NCBI GenBank assembly: GCA_963831385.1
Contig: CAWHPW010000022.1
Span: forward strand, 7,129 to 71,128
Length of the DNA: 64,000 nucleotides
Direction of reading: 5' to 3'
Source: JACVRX01 sp963831385
GTDB taxonomy: Bacteria; Actinomycetota; Actinomycetes; Jiangellales; Jiangellaceae
Numbering within the stretch: the first letter of the stretch is position 1; every line of letters begins with the position of its first letter. Below the pieces are notes generated by a model, which was not told the origin of the DNA, did not search any database, and saw nothing but the letters and a program-made list of their open reading frames with translations. Positions 24,871 to 33,000 of the stretch are shown piece by piece. The position numbers were made by a program, and so were the translations under genes.

Positions 24871-26274
24871 GTGGACGGTGCTGGGTACCGGGAACTGCTA
24901 CGTCCGCTGATCGAGGGACGACGAGTCATCCTCGCCGGCGGCGTTGCCACCGACTGGACCTCGACCGTGTCGTTGGTCCGCAGCCTCGGTGCTATCGACG
25001 TCCTGGTCATCGGCACCGGGGGCATGGGCGCCGGTCCGCTCCCCGACCCTGCCGACGCGACGGTCCTGGCACTGCCCAGCCCGCGGGCGGCGTCGATGAT
25101 GGAGGCGATCTACGCCGGCCTGGCCCGATTGCACGCCCCTCCCCCGCAGGTTCTCGATGCCGTGCGCCGTTTCGACCCGGCCGGTGCGGCGCTGGTCCTC
25201 ACTGATTTCCTCGGCACCGCGGCGGAACTCGACGGGCGGCCGTTCCTCGCATACCGGCGGCCGGAGTGGGTGGCGTTGGAGGACAAGACGCTCGTCGACG
25301 ACCTGTGGGAGCGGCTCGGCGTCGAGCATGCGCCCTCGATGGTGGTGCCGGCAAGGCGGCCGGAGCTCCTCGGCGCGGCCCGCCGGGTCGGCGGTGCGGC
25401 CGGTTCGGTGTGGTCGGGCGACACCAAGGAAGGCTTCAACGGCGGCGCGGAGTTCATCCGCTGGATCCGGACCGCTTCCCATGCTGAGGAGGCAGCGCGG
25501 TACTTCGCCGCGCACTGCGACCGAGTCCGGGTGATGCCGTTCCTCGACGGTGTTCCGTGCAGCATCCACGGGATGGTCTTCCCTGATCACGTGGCAGCGT
25601 CCCGGCCCGTGGAGATGGTGACCCTGCGGCACCGTGAAGACTCGGGCGCTCACGCGTTCTTCTATGCCGGCTGCGCCTCGTTCTACGACCCGCCGACCGC
25701 GACGCGGGACCGGATGCGTGCCATCGCCTATCGGGTCGGCGCGGCATTGCGAGCCGAAGTGAACTTCCGCGGCGCCTTCACCGTCGACGGCGTCGTCGAC
25801 GGCGAGACCTTCCTGCCGACAGAGCTGAACCCACGCCTGGGCGCAGGGCTCAATGTGCTGTCTCGGGGCCTGCCTGACCTGCCGATCGAGCTGTTGATGG
25901 CCGCCTTGGTCGGCGGCGTGGACCTCGGATACGACCCGGCGCAGTTCGAGACCGACCTCGTCGCCGCTGCGGATTCACATCGCTTCGGTGGTACTTGGCG
26001 CGTTGTACCCGGCACGCGCACCGACTCCCGGATCGACGTCCCACTGGCATACACCGACCGGACCTGGCACTGGGCAGCCGGCGGCGAACCCGTCGCCGGC
26101 ACGCTCACAACCGGGCCTGCTGCGTTCGGCGTGTTCGCACGCTGCGCCTTCCAGGCCGACCAGACTCCCATCGGCACATCGGTCGGCCCGCGCGCAGCAT
26201 CGTTCTGGGCCTTCGCCGATCGAGAGCTGGGCACCCGGATCGGCCCGCTGACCGCGGCCACCTCCCTGACGTAG
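24871..26274 (+). CDS. ATP-grasp domain protein of unknown substrate
   Basis: 467 aa from the GTG at 24871; the open frame extends upstream without a convincing start. The N-terminal third is Rossmann-like (RRVILAGGVATDWTSTVSLV, IGTGGMGAGPLP). The middle has an ATP-grasp layout: a Lys in LEDKTLVDDLWERLG, a GDTKEGFNGGAEFIRWI loop, and metal-binding FRGAFTVDGVVDGETFLPTELNPRLGAGLN. The C-terminal 90 residues are beta-rich. ATP-grasp enzymes join a carboxylate to an amine or thiol through an acyl phosphate. No biosynthetic neighbours indicate which. Confidence 0.8.
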   Translation: MDGAGYRELLRPLIEGRRVILAGGVATDWTSTVSLVRSLGAIDVLVIGTGGMGAGPLPDPADATVLALPSPRAASMMEAIYAGLARLHAPPPQVLDAVRRFDPAGAALVLTDFLGTAAELDGRPFLAYRRPEWVALEDKTLVDDLWERLGVEHAPSMVVPARRPELLGAARRVGGAAGSVWSGDTKEGFNGGAEFIRWIRTASHAEEAARYFAAHCDRVRVMPFLDGVPCSIHGMVFPDHVAASRPVEMVTLRHREDSGAHAFFYAGCASFYDPPTATRDRMRAIAYRVGAALRAEVNFRGAFTVDGVVDGETFLPTELNPRLGAGLNVLSRGLPDLPIELLMAALVGGVDLGYDPAQFETDLVAAADSHRFGGTWRVVPGTRTDSRIDVPLAYTDRTWHWAAGGEPVAGTLTTGPAAFGVFARCAFQADQTPIGTSVGPRAASFWAFADRELGTRIGPLTAATSLT

Positions 26275-26336
26275 AGTCCCGCGGCCTCACGGTCGTGCTG
26301 GCCATCGACGCCATCCGGATCGGCGCGTCGTCAGCG

Positions 26337-26777
26337 TCAGCTGAGCTCAGGCAGGTCGTCGGCGGGACCAGGGCCGCGTAGGAGAACCGCCATCGGCGTC
26401 GGCGTGCCGGCCCACCGCGAACATGCTTCGTGGAACACCGACCGCAGCGAATGCCAGCTCTGCGGCTCGGTCCAGGCGAGCATGCCCCAGCCGTCGTAGA
26501 CCACCAGGTAGCCGCGGTCGGCTGGCGCCCAGGAAAGGTCGGCGAGGCAGTCGGCGAGGGCGTCCCAGTCATGACCGAACCAGGTCGGGAATGCGCACGC
26601 TGTCGCGACCGTGTCGAGGAATGCGCCCTTGGTCGCGGCACTTCGCCCGTCCACGACGAACGGAGTCCACCCCGCTTTCTGTGCCGCATGCGCGACGTCA
26701 GCACCCGCCGCGTTCGACTTCCACACGTAGACGCCGGGCGGACGCCGGCTGGCCAGTAGCGCGGCCAGCCCGCTCAC
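26337..26777 (-). CDS. Barstar-family protein
   Basis: 146 aa. The barstar fold is recognisable from FVVDGRSAATKGAFLDTVATA, the helix FPTWFGHDWDALADCLADLSW and the strand GYLVVYDGWGML. Barstar inhibits barnase-type secreted ribonucleases in the cytoplasm. No barnase or guanyl-specific RNase gene is seen in the window, so this is an orphan immunity or ribonuclease-inhibitor protein. It is convergent with the ATP-grasp gene. Confidence 0.85.
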   Translation of the reverse strand: MSGLAALLASRRPPGVYVWKSNAAGADVAHAAQKAGWTPFVVDGRSAATKGAFLDTVATACAFPTWFGHDWDALADCLADLSWAPADRGYLVVYDGWGMLAWTEPQSWHSLRSVFHEACSRWAGTPTPMAVLLRGPGPADDLPELS

Positions 26778-26887
26778 GTCGGCCCCGGTTCACAGCCAGG
26801 TCCCCTCACAGAGCCATTGTTGCGCTCCGGGCGAACACCGACACGCTGGGACTTGACCCTCGGCGAACCCGAGCGTCCACTGGTCGC

Positions 26888-27130
26888 ATGGCCAGGCGAC
26901 GTCGTCGGGGGCATCGGATCCCGTGGGGTGCCCGCACGACGGCGCCCGATGATCTCACCGACCTCTCCGACGAGAACCCGTTCGGCGACCGGCGCGGGGG
27001 GCATTCCCCGGGTGCCGGCGGCGCCGGCGCGCGGGAACCCCGTCGACCGAAGCCGGCCCCACCGACCATGTCGGCTCACGCAGAAGACCCCGAGCCGGAC
27101 ACTTTTCTCGACTTCACGCCGGCTCGGTGA
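26888..27130 (+). CDS. Small hydrophilic hypothetical protein (80 aa)
   Basis: ATG at 26888. The N-terminus is strongly basic (MARRRRRGHRIPWG). An acidic patch (DDLTDLSDENPFGDRR), a Gly/Pro-rich middle and the ending SAHAEDPEPDTFLDFTPAR follow. No fold is predicted. The conserved-looking ends suggest a real actinobacterial small protein rather than a shadow. No strong ribosome-binding site. It converges on the phosphatase gene with 12 bases between stops. Confidence 0.5.
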   Translation: MARRRRRGHRIPWGARTTAPDDLTDLSDENPFGDRRGGHSPGAGGAGAREPRRPKPAPPTMSAHAEDPEPDTFLDFTPAR

Positions 27131-27142
27131 GCCGCCAGAAGC

Positions 27143-27757
27143 TCACGCGGTTTTCCTGGAGAGCGTTGGCGGGTAGTTCCACAGCTCGATCACACGGGTC
27201 TCACGCTCCTGACCGAGGATCGACAGCGAGCCGGCGTGCAAGGCGAACAGGCGCCCGTCGGTGGCTGGCAGCTCTAGCCACCGTGCGGCGATGACCCGCG
27301 ACATGTGGCCGTGACCGAACAAGGAGACGTCTTCACCCCGATCGATGATCGGACGGCACCGAGCGATCACCCGATCGGCGCGGGAAGTGACCGCGTCGGA
27401 CGTTTCGGCATGAGGGGTCGGATGCGTCCAGACCCGCCACCCGGGTACTGTCCTGCGGATTTCGGGGGTGGTGATGCCCTCGTAGTCGCCGTAATCCCAT
27501 TCCATGAGGTCGGTGTCTATCTCGACTCGGTCGCCGAGCCCGCCCAACATGCACGTATCGAGCGCACGCCGCATCGGACTCGACAGTACAAGCGAGAAGG
27601 TGAAGCGAGCGAGCAGCGGAGCCAACGCCTCGGCTTCGCGCCGACCGCTATCGAGGAGCGGCAGATCGGTATGGCTGGTGTGCTTTCCGCTTGCGCTCCA
27701 CTCGGTCTCGCCGTGGCGAACGAGCACGACCTTGCCTGGTTCCAGCTCGTCCGGCAC
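27143..27757 (-). CDS. Histidine phosphatase superfamily protein (phosphoglycerate mutase-like)
   Basis: 204 aa. The catalytic His is in VVLVRHGETEWSASGKHT. The second Arg is in SSPMRRALDT, the acid/base Glu in MEWDYGDYEGI, and the second His in VSLFGHGHMSRVIAARWL. All core residues are intact. The substrate cannot be told from sequence: this branch includes sugar-phosphate, acid and signalling phosphatases. It lies 18 bases downstream of leuA on the same strand. Confidence 0.9.
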   Translation of the reverse strand: MPDELEPGKVVLVRHGETEWSASGKHTSHTDLPLLDSGRREAEALAPLLARFTFSLVLSSPMRRALDTCMLGGLGDRVEIDTDLMEWDYGDYEGITTPEIRRTVPGWRVWTHPTPHAETSDAVTSRADRVIARCRPIIDRGEDVSLFGHGHMSRVIAARWLELPATDGRLFALHAGSLSILGQERETRVIELWNYPPTLSRKTA

Positions 27758-27775
27758 GGGTCAAGCCTCCTTCGA

Positions 27776-29545
27776 TCACGACGGTTTTCTCGGTCGCCCG
27801 GCAGCCCGGTTGACCGCGCTCACGACCGCCTTGAGCGACGCGGTCAGGATGTTCGAGTCGATCCCGACGCCCCAGTAGATCTCGCCGCTGACGGAGCATT
27901 CGACGTAGGCGGCTGCGCTGGCGTCGGTACCGGCCGACATCGCATGCTCGGCATAGTCCAGAACTCGCGCCTCGTAGCCGAGCGTGCCCAGCGCATTGAC
28001 GAACGCGTCGATCGGGCCGTTGCCGGAGCCACTGAGCACACGATGCTTTCCGTCGAGGTACACGCCGACCTCGAGCGCGTCCCGGGTCCCCGCAGCCGAC
28101 GAGGTGTGCACCGAGTTCAGCGCGAGTGGAGCCGTCCGGTCGAGGTACTCCGCGCGGAACAGCTCCCCCATCCGGGCCGGCTCGATCTCACCACCCTCGC
28201 CGTCGGTGACCGACTGGATCACGCCGGAGAACTCGATCTGCAGTCGGCGCGGCAACTCCATGTGGTGCTCTGCCTTCATGATGAAGGCCACGCCGCCCTT
28301 GCCGGACTGCGAGTTGACCCGGATGACCGCCTCATACGAGCGGCCGATGTCTTTGGGGTCGACCGGCAGATACGGCACCTCCCAGCCGGCGTCCTCGATC
28401 GCCATGCCAGCCTGCTTTGCCTCCCGCTCGAGTGCCTCGAACCCTTTCTTGATCGCATCCTGGTGACTTCCGGAGAACGCCGTGAAGACCAGGTCTCCTC
28501 CGTACGGGTGCCGCTCGCCGACCGGCAGCTGGTTGCAGTACTCGACGGTCCGGCGGATCTCGTCGATGCCGGAGAAGTCGATCTGTGGATCGATGCCCTG
28601 GCTGAACAGGTTCAGGCCGAGGGTGACCAGGCAGACGTTGCCGGTGCGTTCCCCGTTGCCGAACAGGCAGCCCTCGACTCGGTCGGCGCCGGCCAAGACG
28701 CCCAACTCGGCGGCAGCCACCGCCGTCCCACGGTCGTTGTGTGGATGCAGCGACAGCACCAGGGAGTCCCGCCGCGGGAGGTGGCGGTGCATCCACTCGA
28801 TCGAGTCGGCATACACGTTGGGTGTCGCCATCTCCACCGTGGCCGGCAGGTTCACGATCATCTTGCGGTCCGGCGTCGGGTCCACGACCTCGATGACGCC
28901 GGCGCAGACTTCGAGCGCGAATTCCAGCTCCGTACCGGTGTAGGACTCCGGGGAGTACTCCCAGTAGATCTCGGTGTCTGGGGTGATCTTCTCCGCGTAC
29001 TTCAGGGCGACCCGGGCGGCGCTGGTGGCGATGTCGGCGATCCCGTCCCGGTCCAGCCCGAACACGACCCGGCGCTGCAGAATCGACGTCGAGTTGTAGA
29101 AGTGCAAGACCGCTGCGCGAGCGCCCCGAAGGGACTCGAAGGTCCGCTCGATCAGTGGCTCACGGCACTGGGTCAGCACCTGGATGACGACGTCGTCAGG
29201 GATCTGGTCGCCCTCGATGAGTTGGCGCACGAAGTCGAAATCAGTCTGGGACGCCGACGGGAAACCGACCTCGATCTGCTTGTAGCCCATCGACACCAGC
29301 AGGTCGAACATGCGCTTCTTGCGCTCTGGGCTCATCGGGTCGATCAGCGCCTGGTTGCCATCGCGGAGATCGACCGCGCACCACTGCGGAGCAGCCTCGA
29401 CCCGGCGTGTGGGCCAGGTACGGTCCGGCAGGTCGAGGGCGATCTGCTCGTGGAACGGCCGATATCGGTGCACGGCCATCTCCGACTGCCGCTGGGAGGG
29501 CGGCCACGGACGGGTGATCGATCGGGATACTGCGGACTCGCTCAT
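27776..29545 (-). CDS. leuA: 2-isopropylmalate synthase
   Basis: First committed step of leucine synthesis: 2-oxoisovalerate plus acetyl-CoA to 2-isopropylmalate. 589 aa from the ATG at 29545 with GAGGAGA about 10 bases upstream. The catalytic TIM barrel has CAVDLRDGNQALIDPM and the metal-binding LSLHPHNDRGTAVAAAE. The C-terminal leucine-binding regulatory domain is complete (ALEVGVYLDGKHRVLSGSGNGPIDAFVNAL). Long-form LeuA of the actinobacterial type. A leader peptide and attenuator-like hairpin lie upstream (29598-29661). Confidence 0.97.
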   Translation of the reverse strand: MSESAVSRSITRPWPPSQRQSEMAVHRYRPFHEQIALDLPDRTWPTRRVEAAPQWCAVDLRDGNQALIDPMSPERKKRMFDLLVSMGYKQIEVGFPSASQTDFDFVRQLIEGDQIPDDVVIQVLTQCREPLIERTFESLRGARAAVLHFYNSTSILQRRVVFGLDRDGIADIATSAARVALKYAEKITPDTEIYWEYSPESYTGTELEFALEVCAGVIEVVDPTPDRKMIVNLPATVEMATPNVYADSIEWMHRHLPRRDSLVLSLHPHNDRGTAVAAAELGVLAGADRVEGCLFGNGERTGNVCLVTLGLNLFSQGIDPQIDFSGIDEIRRTVEYCNQLPVGERHPYGGDLVFTAFSGSHQDAIKKGFEALEREAKQAGMAIEDAGWEVPYLPVDPKDIGRSYEAVIRVNSQSGKGGVAFIMKAEHHMELPRRLQIEFSGVIQSVTDGEGGEIEPARMGELFRAEYLDRTAPLALNSVHTSSAAGTRDALEVGVYLDGKHRVLSGSGNGPIDAFVNALGTLGYEARVLDYAEHAMSAGTDASAAAYVECSVSGEIYWGVGIDSNILTASLKAVVSAVNRAAGRPRKPS

Positions 29546-29597
29546 TGTGCTGGCTCTCCTCGCGGGACTGTCCTGGCGCGACCGGCAGCGCGCGTCT

Positions 29598-29635
29598 CCG
29601 CGGCGAGGGAGCCGGCCTAGCTGGCCCCGCCGCGG
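29598..29635 (-). promoter_or_regulatory. Attenuator-like hairpin in the leuA leader
   Basis: CCGCGGCG (29598-29605) and CGCCGCGG (29628-29635) form a perfect 8-bp GC stem with further inner pairing (GGG/CCC, AGC/GCT). In the mRNA the 5' arm is made by the Arg-Arg-Gly codons just after the Leu-Leu-Leu-Ile run of the leader peptide, and the leader stop lies in the loop. Ribosome stalling at the Leu codons would therefore leave the stem free to form or shift pairing. The mechanism is inferred. Confidence 0.6.
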
Positions 29636-29661
29636 CGGATAAGAAGGAGTCCGTGCCGCAC
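29617..29661 (-). CDS. leuL: Putative leuA leader peptide (14 aa)
   Basis: Minus-strand GTG at 29661 reads MRHGLLLIRRGGAS and stops at TAG (29617-29619), 71 bases ahead of leuA. Three consecutive Leu codons (CTC CTT CTT) and an Ile codon precede the 5' arm of a strong hairpin. The frame is open upstream to two ATGs at 29721-29724, so a 35-aa version is possible. No clear ribosome-binding site favours one start. Short Leu-rich leaders before leuA are known regulatory elements in actinobacteria. Confidence 0.6.
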   Translation of the reverse strand: MRHGLLLIRRGGAS

Positions 29662-29830
29662 GAGCCGAGAGCGTAGTGGAACACGGCCCGAACCGCTGGC
29701 TGGCTGGATGATCGTTCTCATCATCCGAGATCAGGCGGACCGAACGCCACCTTGACCAGGGAAAAGCGTCAGATTCCCGCGCCAATCAGGGTCGGCGAAC
29801 TCAGCGGCCGATTCGACTGCAGACAACTCG

Positions 29831-30778
29831 TCAGAACCCCAGTCTGCGCAGTTGCTTGGGATCGCGCTGCCAGTCCTTGGCGACCTTGACCTGGAGGTCC
29901 AAATAGACCGGCGTGCCGAGCAGTCGCTCGATCTGGCGCCGGGCTCGAGTCCCGACGTCGCGCAGTCGCGCTCCGCCACGGCCGATGACGATCGACTTCT
30001 GGCTCTCCCGCTCGACATAGACGTTGACGTGGACGTCAAGGAGCGGGCGATCGGCCGGTCGGTCGGTCCGCGGGATCATCTCCTGGACCACGACAGCGAT
30101 CGAGTGCGGTAACTCGTCCCGTACACCCTCCAGGGCTGCCTCCCGGACCAGTTCTGCGACCAGGGTCTCCTCGGGCTCGTCGGTCAACTCCCCTGCCAAG
30201 TAGAGCGGCGGGCCAGCCGGCAACTGGGCTATCAGCAGGTCGGTCAGCAGGTCGACGTTCTGTCGGGTCACCGCCGACACGGGCACGATCTCAGCCCAGT
30301 CGAGGCCGACCTCTTTTCCGAGTTCAGCGGCCTCAGTGAGCCGAACGGCGACCCGATCCGACGACACCAAGTCGATCTTGGTCACCATGGCGAGCTTGGG
30401 CGTGCCGGCGATCTGGCCAAGTTCGGCAGCGATGAACCGGTCCCCCGGCCCGGTTTGCTCGTCGGCCGGAAGGCAGAGGCCGATCGCGTCCACCTCGGCC
30501 CACGTCGTCCGCACGATGTCGTTGAGCCGCTCGCCCAGCAGGGTCTGAGGTCGATGCAGACCCGGCGTGTCGACCAGGACGAGCTGGCCGTCGACCCGAT
30601 GCACGATGCCCCTGATCGCGTGCCGGGTCGTCTGCGGCTTGCTCGACGTGATCGCGACCTTGTCTCCTACCAGGGCGTTGACCAGGGTGGACTTGCCGGC
30701 GTTGGGACGCCCGACGAGACACGCGAACCCGGACCGGTGCGGCAGAACTGCAGGTGCGTCCACGCCCACATCCTCCAT
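29831..30778 (-). CDS. era: GTPase Era
   Basis: 315 aa from the ATG at 30778 with GAGGA six bases upstream; an ATG at 30784 sits too close to that site. GTPase motifs: GRPNAGKST (G1), SSKPQTTRHAIRGIV (G2), DTPGLH (G3) and TKID (G4). The C-terminal KH domain has SQKSIVIGRGGARLRDVG. Era binds the 3' end of 16S rRNA and acts in small-subunit assembly. The position after corC, ybeY and phoH is the standard actinobacterial order. Confidence 0.97.
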   Translation of the reverse strand: MEDVGVDAPAVLPHRSGFACLVGRPNAGKSTLVNALVGDKVAITSSKPQTTRHAIRGIVHRVDGQLVLVDTPGLHRPQTLLGERLNDIVRTTWAEVDAIGLCLPADEQTGPGDRFIAAELGQIAGTPKLAMVTKIDLVSSDRVAVRLTEAAELGKEVGLDWAEIVPVSAVTRQNVDLLTDLLIAQLPAGPPLYLAGELTDEPEETLVAELVREAALEGVRDELPHSIAVVVQEMIPRTDRPADRPLLDVHVNVYVERESQKSIVIGRGGARLRDVGTRARRQIERLLGTPVYLDLQVKVAKDWQRDPKQLRRLGF

Positions 30779-30802
30779 GATCATTCCTCGCCGAATGGGG
30801 GC

Positions 30803-30835
30803 TTCCCACGTCTTACGCCCCGGGAGACGTGGGAA
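30803..30835 (-). terminator. Hairpin at the end of the cytidine deaminase homologue
   Basis: TTCCCACGTCT (30803-30813) and AGACGTGGGAA (30825-30835) form a perfect 11-bp stem around an 11-base loop. It overlaps the last codons and stop of the upstream gene and sits just ahead of era. It may end or weaken read-through from the corC operon into era. Confidence 0.5.
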
Positions 30836-31199
30836 ACCCTCCACTCGCCGGGGTGGGGCGCAGGTCGATGGTTCGGCGGACGAGGCCGTCGACGCCGGCG
30901 ACGAGCACCTGCGTTGCCGGATTGCCGAGGTCGCGCACCGCGGCCAGGCCGGCAGGTTCGCCGTCCGGCGCGCCCGTCACGACGGCGACTGCCTCCAGAC
31001 CGACCGCGCCGCTCGACACGGCCGCAGCCACGGCCGCTTCCAGTGCCGACAGCGACAGCGACGGCAGCGTCACGGCCGCGGCAGCGTAGGTTCGCCCGTC
31101 CGGATCGCGGACCGCCGCGCCCTCGGCGGCTCCTACCCGAGCCCGAGCGGCCCGGGCGAGCGACACGAGCTTCGCGTCCTCCGAGTCCAGCTCGCTCAC
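30813..31199 (-). CDS. Cytidine deaminase-like protein lacking the zinc site
   Basis: 128 aa from the GTG at 31199, coupled to the corC stop. The overall helix-strand order (LVSLARAARARVGAAEGAAVRD, ALEAAVAAAVSSGA, LEAVAVVTG, ATQVLVAGVDGLVR) and its place between corC and era match the small protein often annotated as cytidine deaminase in actinobacteria. There is no H/C-A-E motif and no P-C-x-x-C motif, and indeed no Cys at all. Deaminase activity is therefore very unlikely. The role is unknown. Confidence 0.8.
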   Translation of the reverse strand: MSELDSEDAKLVSLARAARARVGAAEGAAVRDPDGRTYAAAAVTLPSLSLSALEAAVAAAVSSGAVGLEAVAVVTGAPDGEPAGLAAVRDLGNPATQVLVAGVDGLVRRTIDLRPTPASGGFPTSPGA

Positions 31200-32536
31200 G
31201 CATGCTCCTGACGCTCGGTCAGGCTCGGCTCCGGTACCGCCGCGGTGAGGTTCTCGCTGGGCTCGTCGGCTGCGCCGATCCTGGTGACGAGAATCGTCGC
31301 GACTTGGTTGCGCCGGCCGGCGGGACCTTCGGCGACCAGTCGGAGCCCGCCCATCTCAACCTCGGCGCCGGGGATCGGAACCCGGCCGAGGTGTTTCGCC
31401 ATCAGCCCGCCGACGCTGTCGACGTCGTCGTCGGAGAGCTCGATCCCGAACTGCTCACCCAAGTCTTCGACGTTCAACCGTGAACTGACCCGGACGGAGC
31501 CGTCCTCGAGCCGCTGAACGGTCGCCTCGCCGGTGTCGTACTCGTCGGAGATCTCGCCAACGATCTCCTCGAGGACGTCTTCGATGGTCACTAGCCCAGC
31601 GGTGCCGCCGTATTCATCGACGACCACCGCCACGTGGGTGCGCTGCGCCTGCATCTCCCGCAACAAGTCGTCGACCGGCTTGGAGTCGGGCACGTAGAAG
31701 GCGGAGCGCATGACCGACTCGATGCGCTCGACCGATTCGGCATTGCGGTTGTCGTAGAGCCGCCGAGCGACATCCTTGAGATATCCGATACCGACGATGT
31801 CGTCCAGTCCGCCTTGGCCCACCACAGGTATCCGGCTGAACCCACTGCGGAGCGCCAGTGTCTGGAAATGGCGCAGCGTCTTGTTCGCTTCGATGAACAC
31901 CACGTCGGTGCGCGGCACCATCACCTCTCGGACGATGGTGTCGCCGAGCTCGAACACCGAATGGATCATCTGCCGCTCGCCCGACTCGATGACCCTGCCG
32001 GCCTCGGCCAAGTCGACCAGCTCGCGGAGTTCGGCCTCCGTCGCGAACGGACCCTCCCGGAAGCCCTTGCCCGGTGTCAGCGCGTTCCCGATCAAGATCA
32101 GCAGTCGAGGTAGGGGGCCGAGTACTCGCGTGACCGTGAGCAGCGGCCCGGCAAGGGCAAGCGCCACGCCCTCGGCATGTTGTCGACCCACAGTCCGAGG
32201 TGCGACGCCGATCACGACGAACGACACGACCAGCATCGAGCCGGCCGCTATCAGCATGGCCTGCCAGTCCGTGGTGAACGCGTCGAGGCAGACCACCGCC
32301 ACCAGGACCACGGCACCGATCTCGGCGGCGAGCCGCAAGAGCAACGCGGTATTGAGAGCCGGCGCCGGGTCGTCCACCAGCCGACGAAGCCGCCGAGCTC
32401 CGCGCCGGCGAGCGGACACGAGGCCGTCGGCGCGCGCCCTGGAAAACGCGGCCAGGGCGGCGTCTGCCATGGCCAGCACGCCGGCCAAGACGACCAGCAC
32501 GCCCGCACCGACCAGCATCCAGGCGGCTCCGGACAT
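31196..32536 (-). CDS. CorC/HlyC-family transporter-like protein (CNNM, CBS domains)
   Basis: 446 aa from the ATG at 32536, overlapping the ybeY stop as TAATG. The N-terminal CNNM/DUF21 membrane domain has about four helices, ending near residue 150. Two CBS domains follow (VMVPRTDVVFIEANKTL and VPDSKPVDDLLREMQAQRTHVAVVVDEYGG-type). A C-terminal CorC/HlyC domain near DGSVRVSSRLNVEDLGEQFG closes it. The family is linked to magnesium or cobalt efflux; the old name hemolysin is misleading. Confidence 0.93.
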   Translation of the reverse strand: MSGAAWMLVGAGVLVVLAGVLAMADAALAAFSRARADGLVSARRRGARRLRRLVDDPAPALNTALLLRLAAEIGAVVLVAVVCLDAFTTDWQAMLIAAGSMLVVSFVVIGVAPRTVGRQHAEGVALALAGPLLTVTRVLGPLPRLLILIGNALTPGKGFREGPFATEAELRELVDLAEAGRVIESGERQMIHSVFELGDTIVREVMVPRTDVVFIEANKTLRHFQTLALRSGFSRIPVVGQGGLDDIVGIGYLKDVARRLYDNRNAESVERIESVMRSAFYVPDSKPVDDLLREMQAQRTHVAVVVDEYGGTAGLVTIEDVLEEIVGEISDEYDTGEATVQRLEDGSVRVSSRLNVEDLGEQFGIELSDDDVDSVGGLMAKHLGRVPIPGAEVEMGGLRLVAEGPAGRRNQVATILVTRIGAADEPSENLTAAVPEPSLTERQEHA

Positions 32537-33000
32537 TACCGGCCGCTCTTCCTGCCGACCGCCCAGTCGTCGAGCAGCTGCCCCTGCAGCCCGAACATCT
32601 CCCGCTCCTGAACCGGGTCGCCATGGTCGTAACCGAGCAGGTGCAGGATGCCGTGAGTAGTGAGCAGCCGCAGCTCGTCCTGGACGGAGTGACCAGCGTG
32701 GCGGGCTTGCTCCTGCGCGACGTCGGGGCACAGCACGACGTCGCCGAGCAGCCCAGGCGCCGGATCCTCGTCTGGAGCTGTCGGGCGCAGCTCGTCCATC
32801 GGGAACGAGAGGACGTCTGTAGGCCCCGGCTCATCCATCCACTGCACATGCAGTTGGGCCATGGTCTCAGGGTCGACGAGCAGGACGGCGAGCTCAGCCT
32901 GCGGGTGAATCCGCATCCGGTCGAGCACGAATCGGCACAGGTCGGAGAGGTCTTTCTCGTCGAGATCGGTGGCGGTCTCGTTGTTGACCTCGATGGTCAC
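32536..33000 (-). CDS. ybeY: Endoribonuclease YbeY
   Basis: 154 aa from the GTG at 33000. Zinc-binding signature THGILHLLGYDH with three His. Upstream MDEPGPTDVLSFPMDE is the conserved substrate-side loop. YbeY acts in 16S rRNA 3'-end maturation and 70S quality control. It is coupled to phoH upstream (GTGA) and corC downstream. Confidence 0.96.
   Translation of the reverse strand: MTIEVNNETATDLDEKDLSDLCRFVLDRMRIHPQAELAVLLVDPETMAQLHVQWMDEPGPTDVLSFPMDELRPTAPDEDPAPGLLGDVVLCPDVAQEQARHAGHSVQDELRLLTTHGILHLLGYDHGDPVQEREMFGLQGQLLDDWAVGRKSGR

Noticed and set aside
24552..25025. N-terminal extension of the PNPOx-family protein including an HTH
   Set aside because: Overlaps the divergent ATP-grasp gene and the HTH is frame-broken; the ATG at 24551 fits the family start.
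27305..29620. A 771-codon plus-strand frame opposite leuA and the phosphatase gene
   Set aside because: Antisense to two clearly functional genes; composition is Arg/Val/His-rich shadow sequence without motifs.
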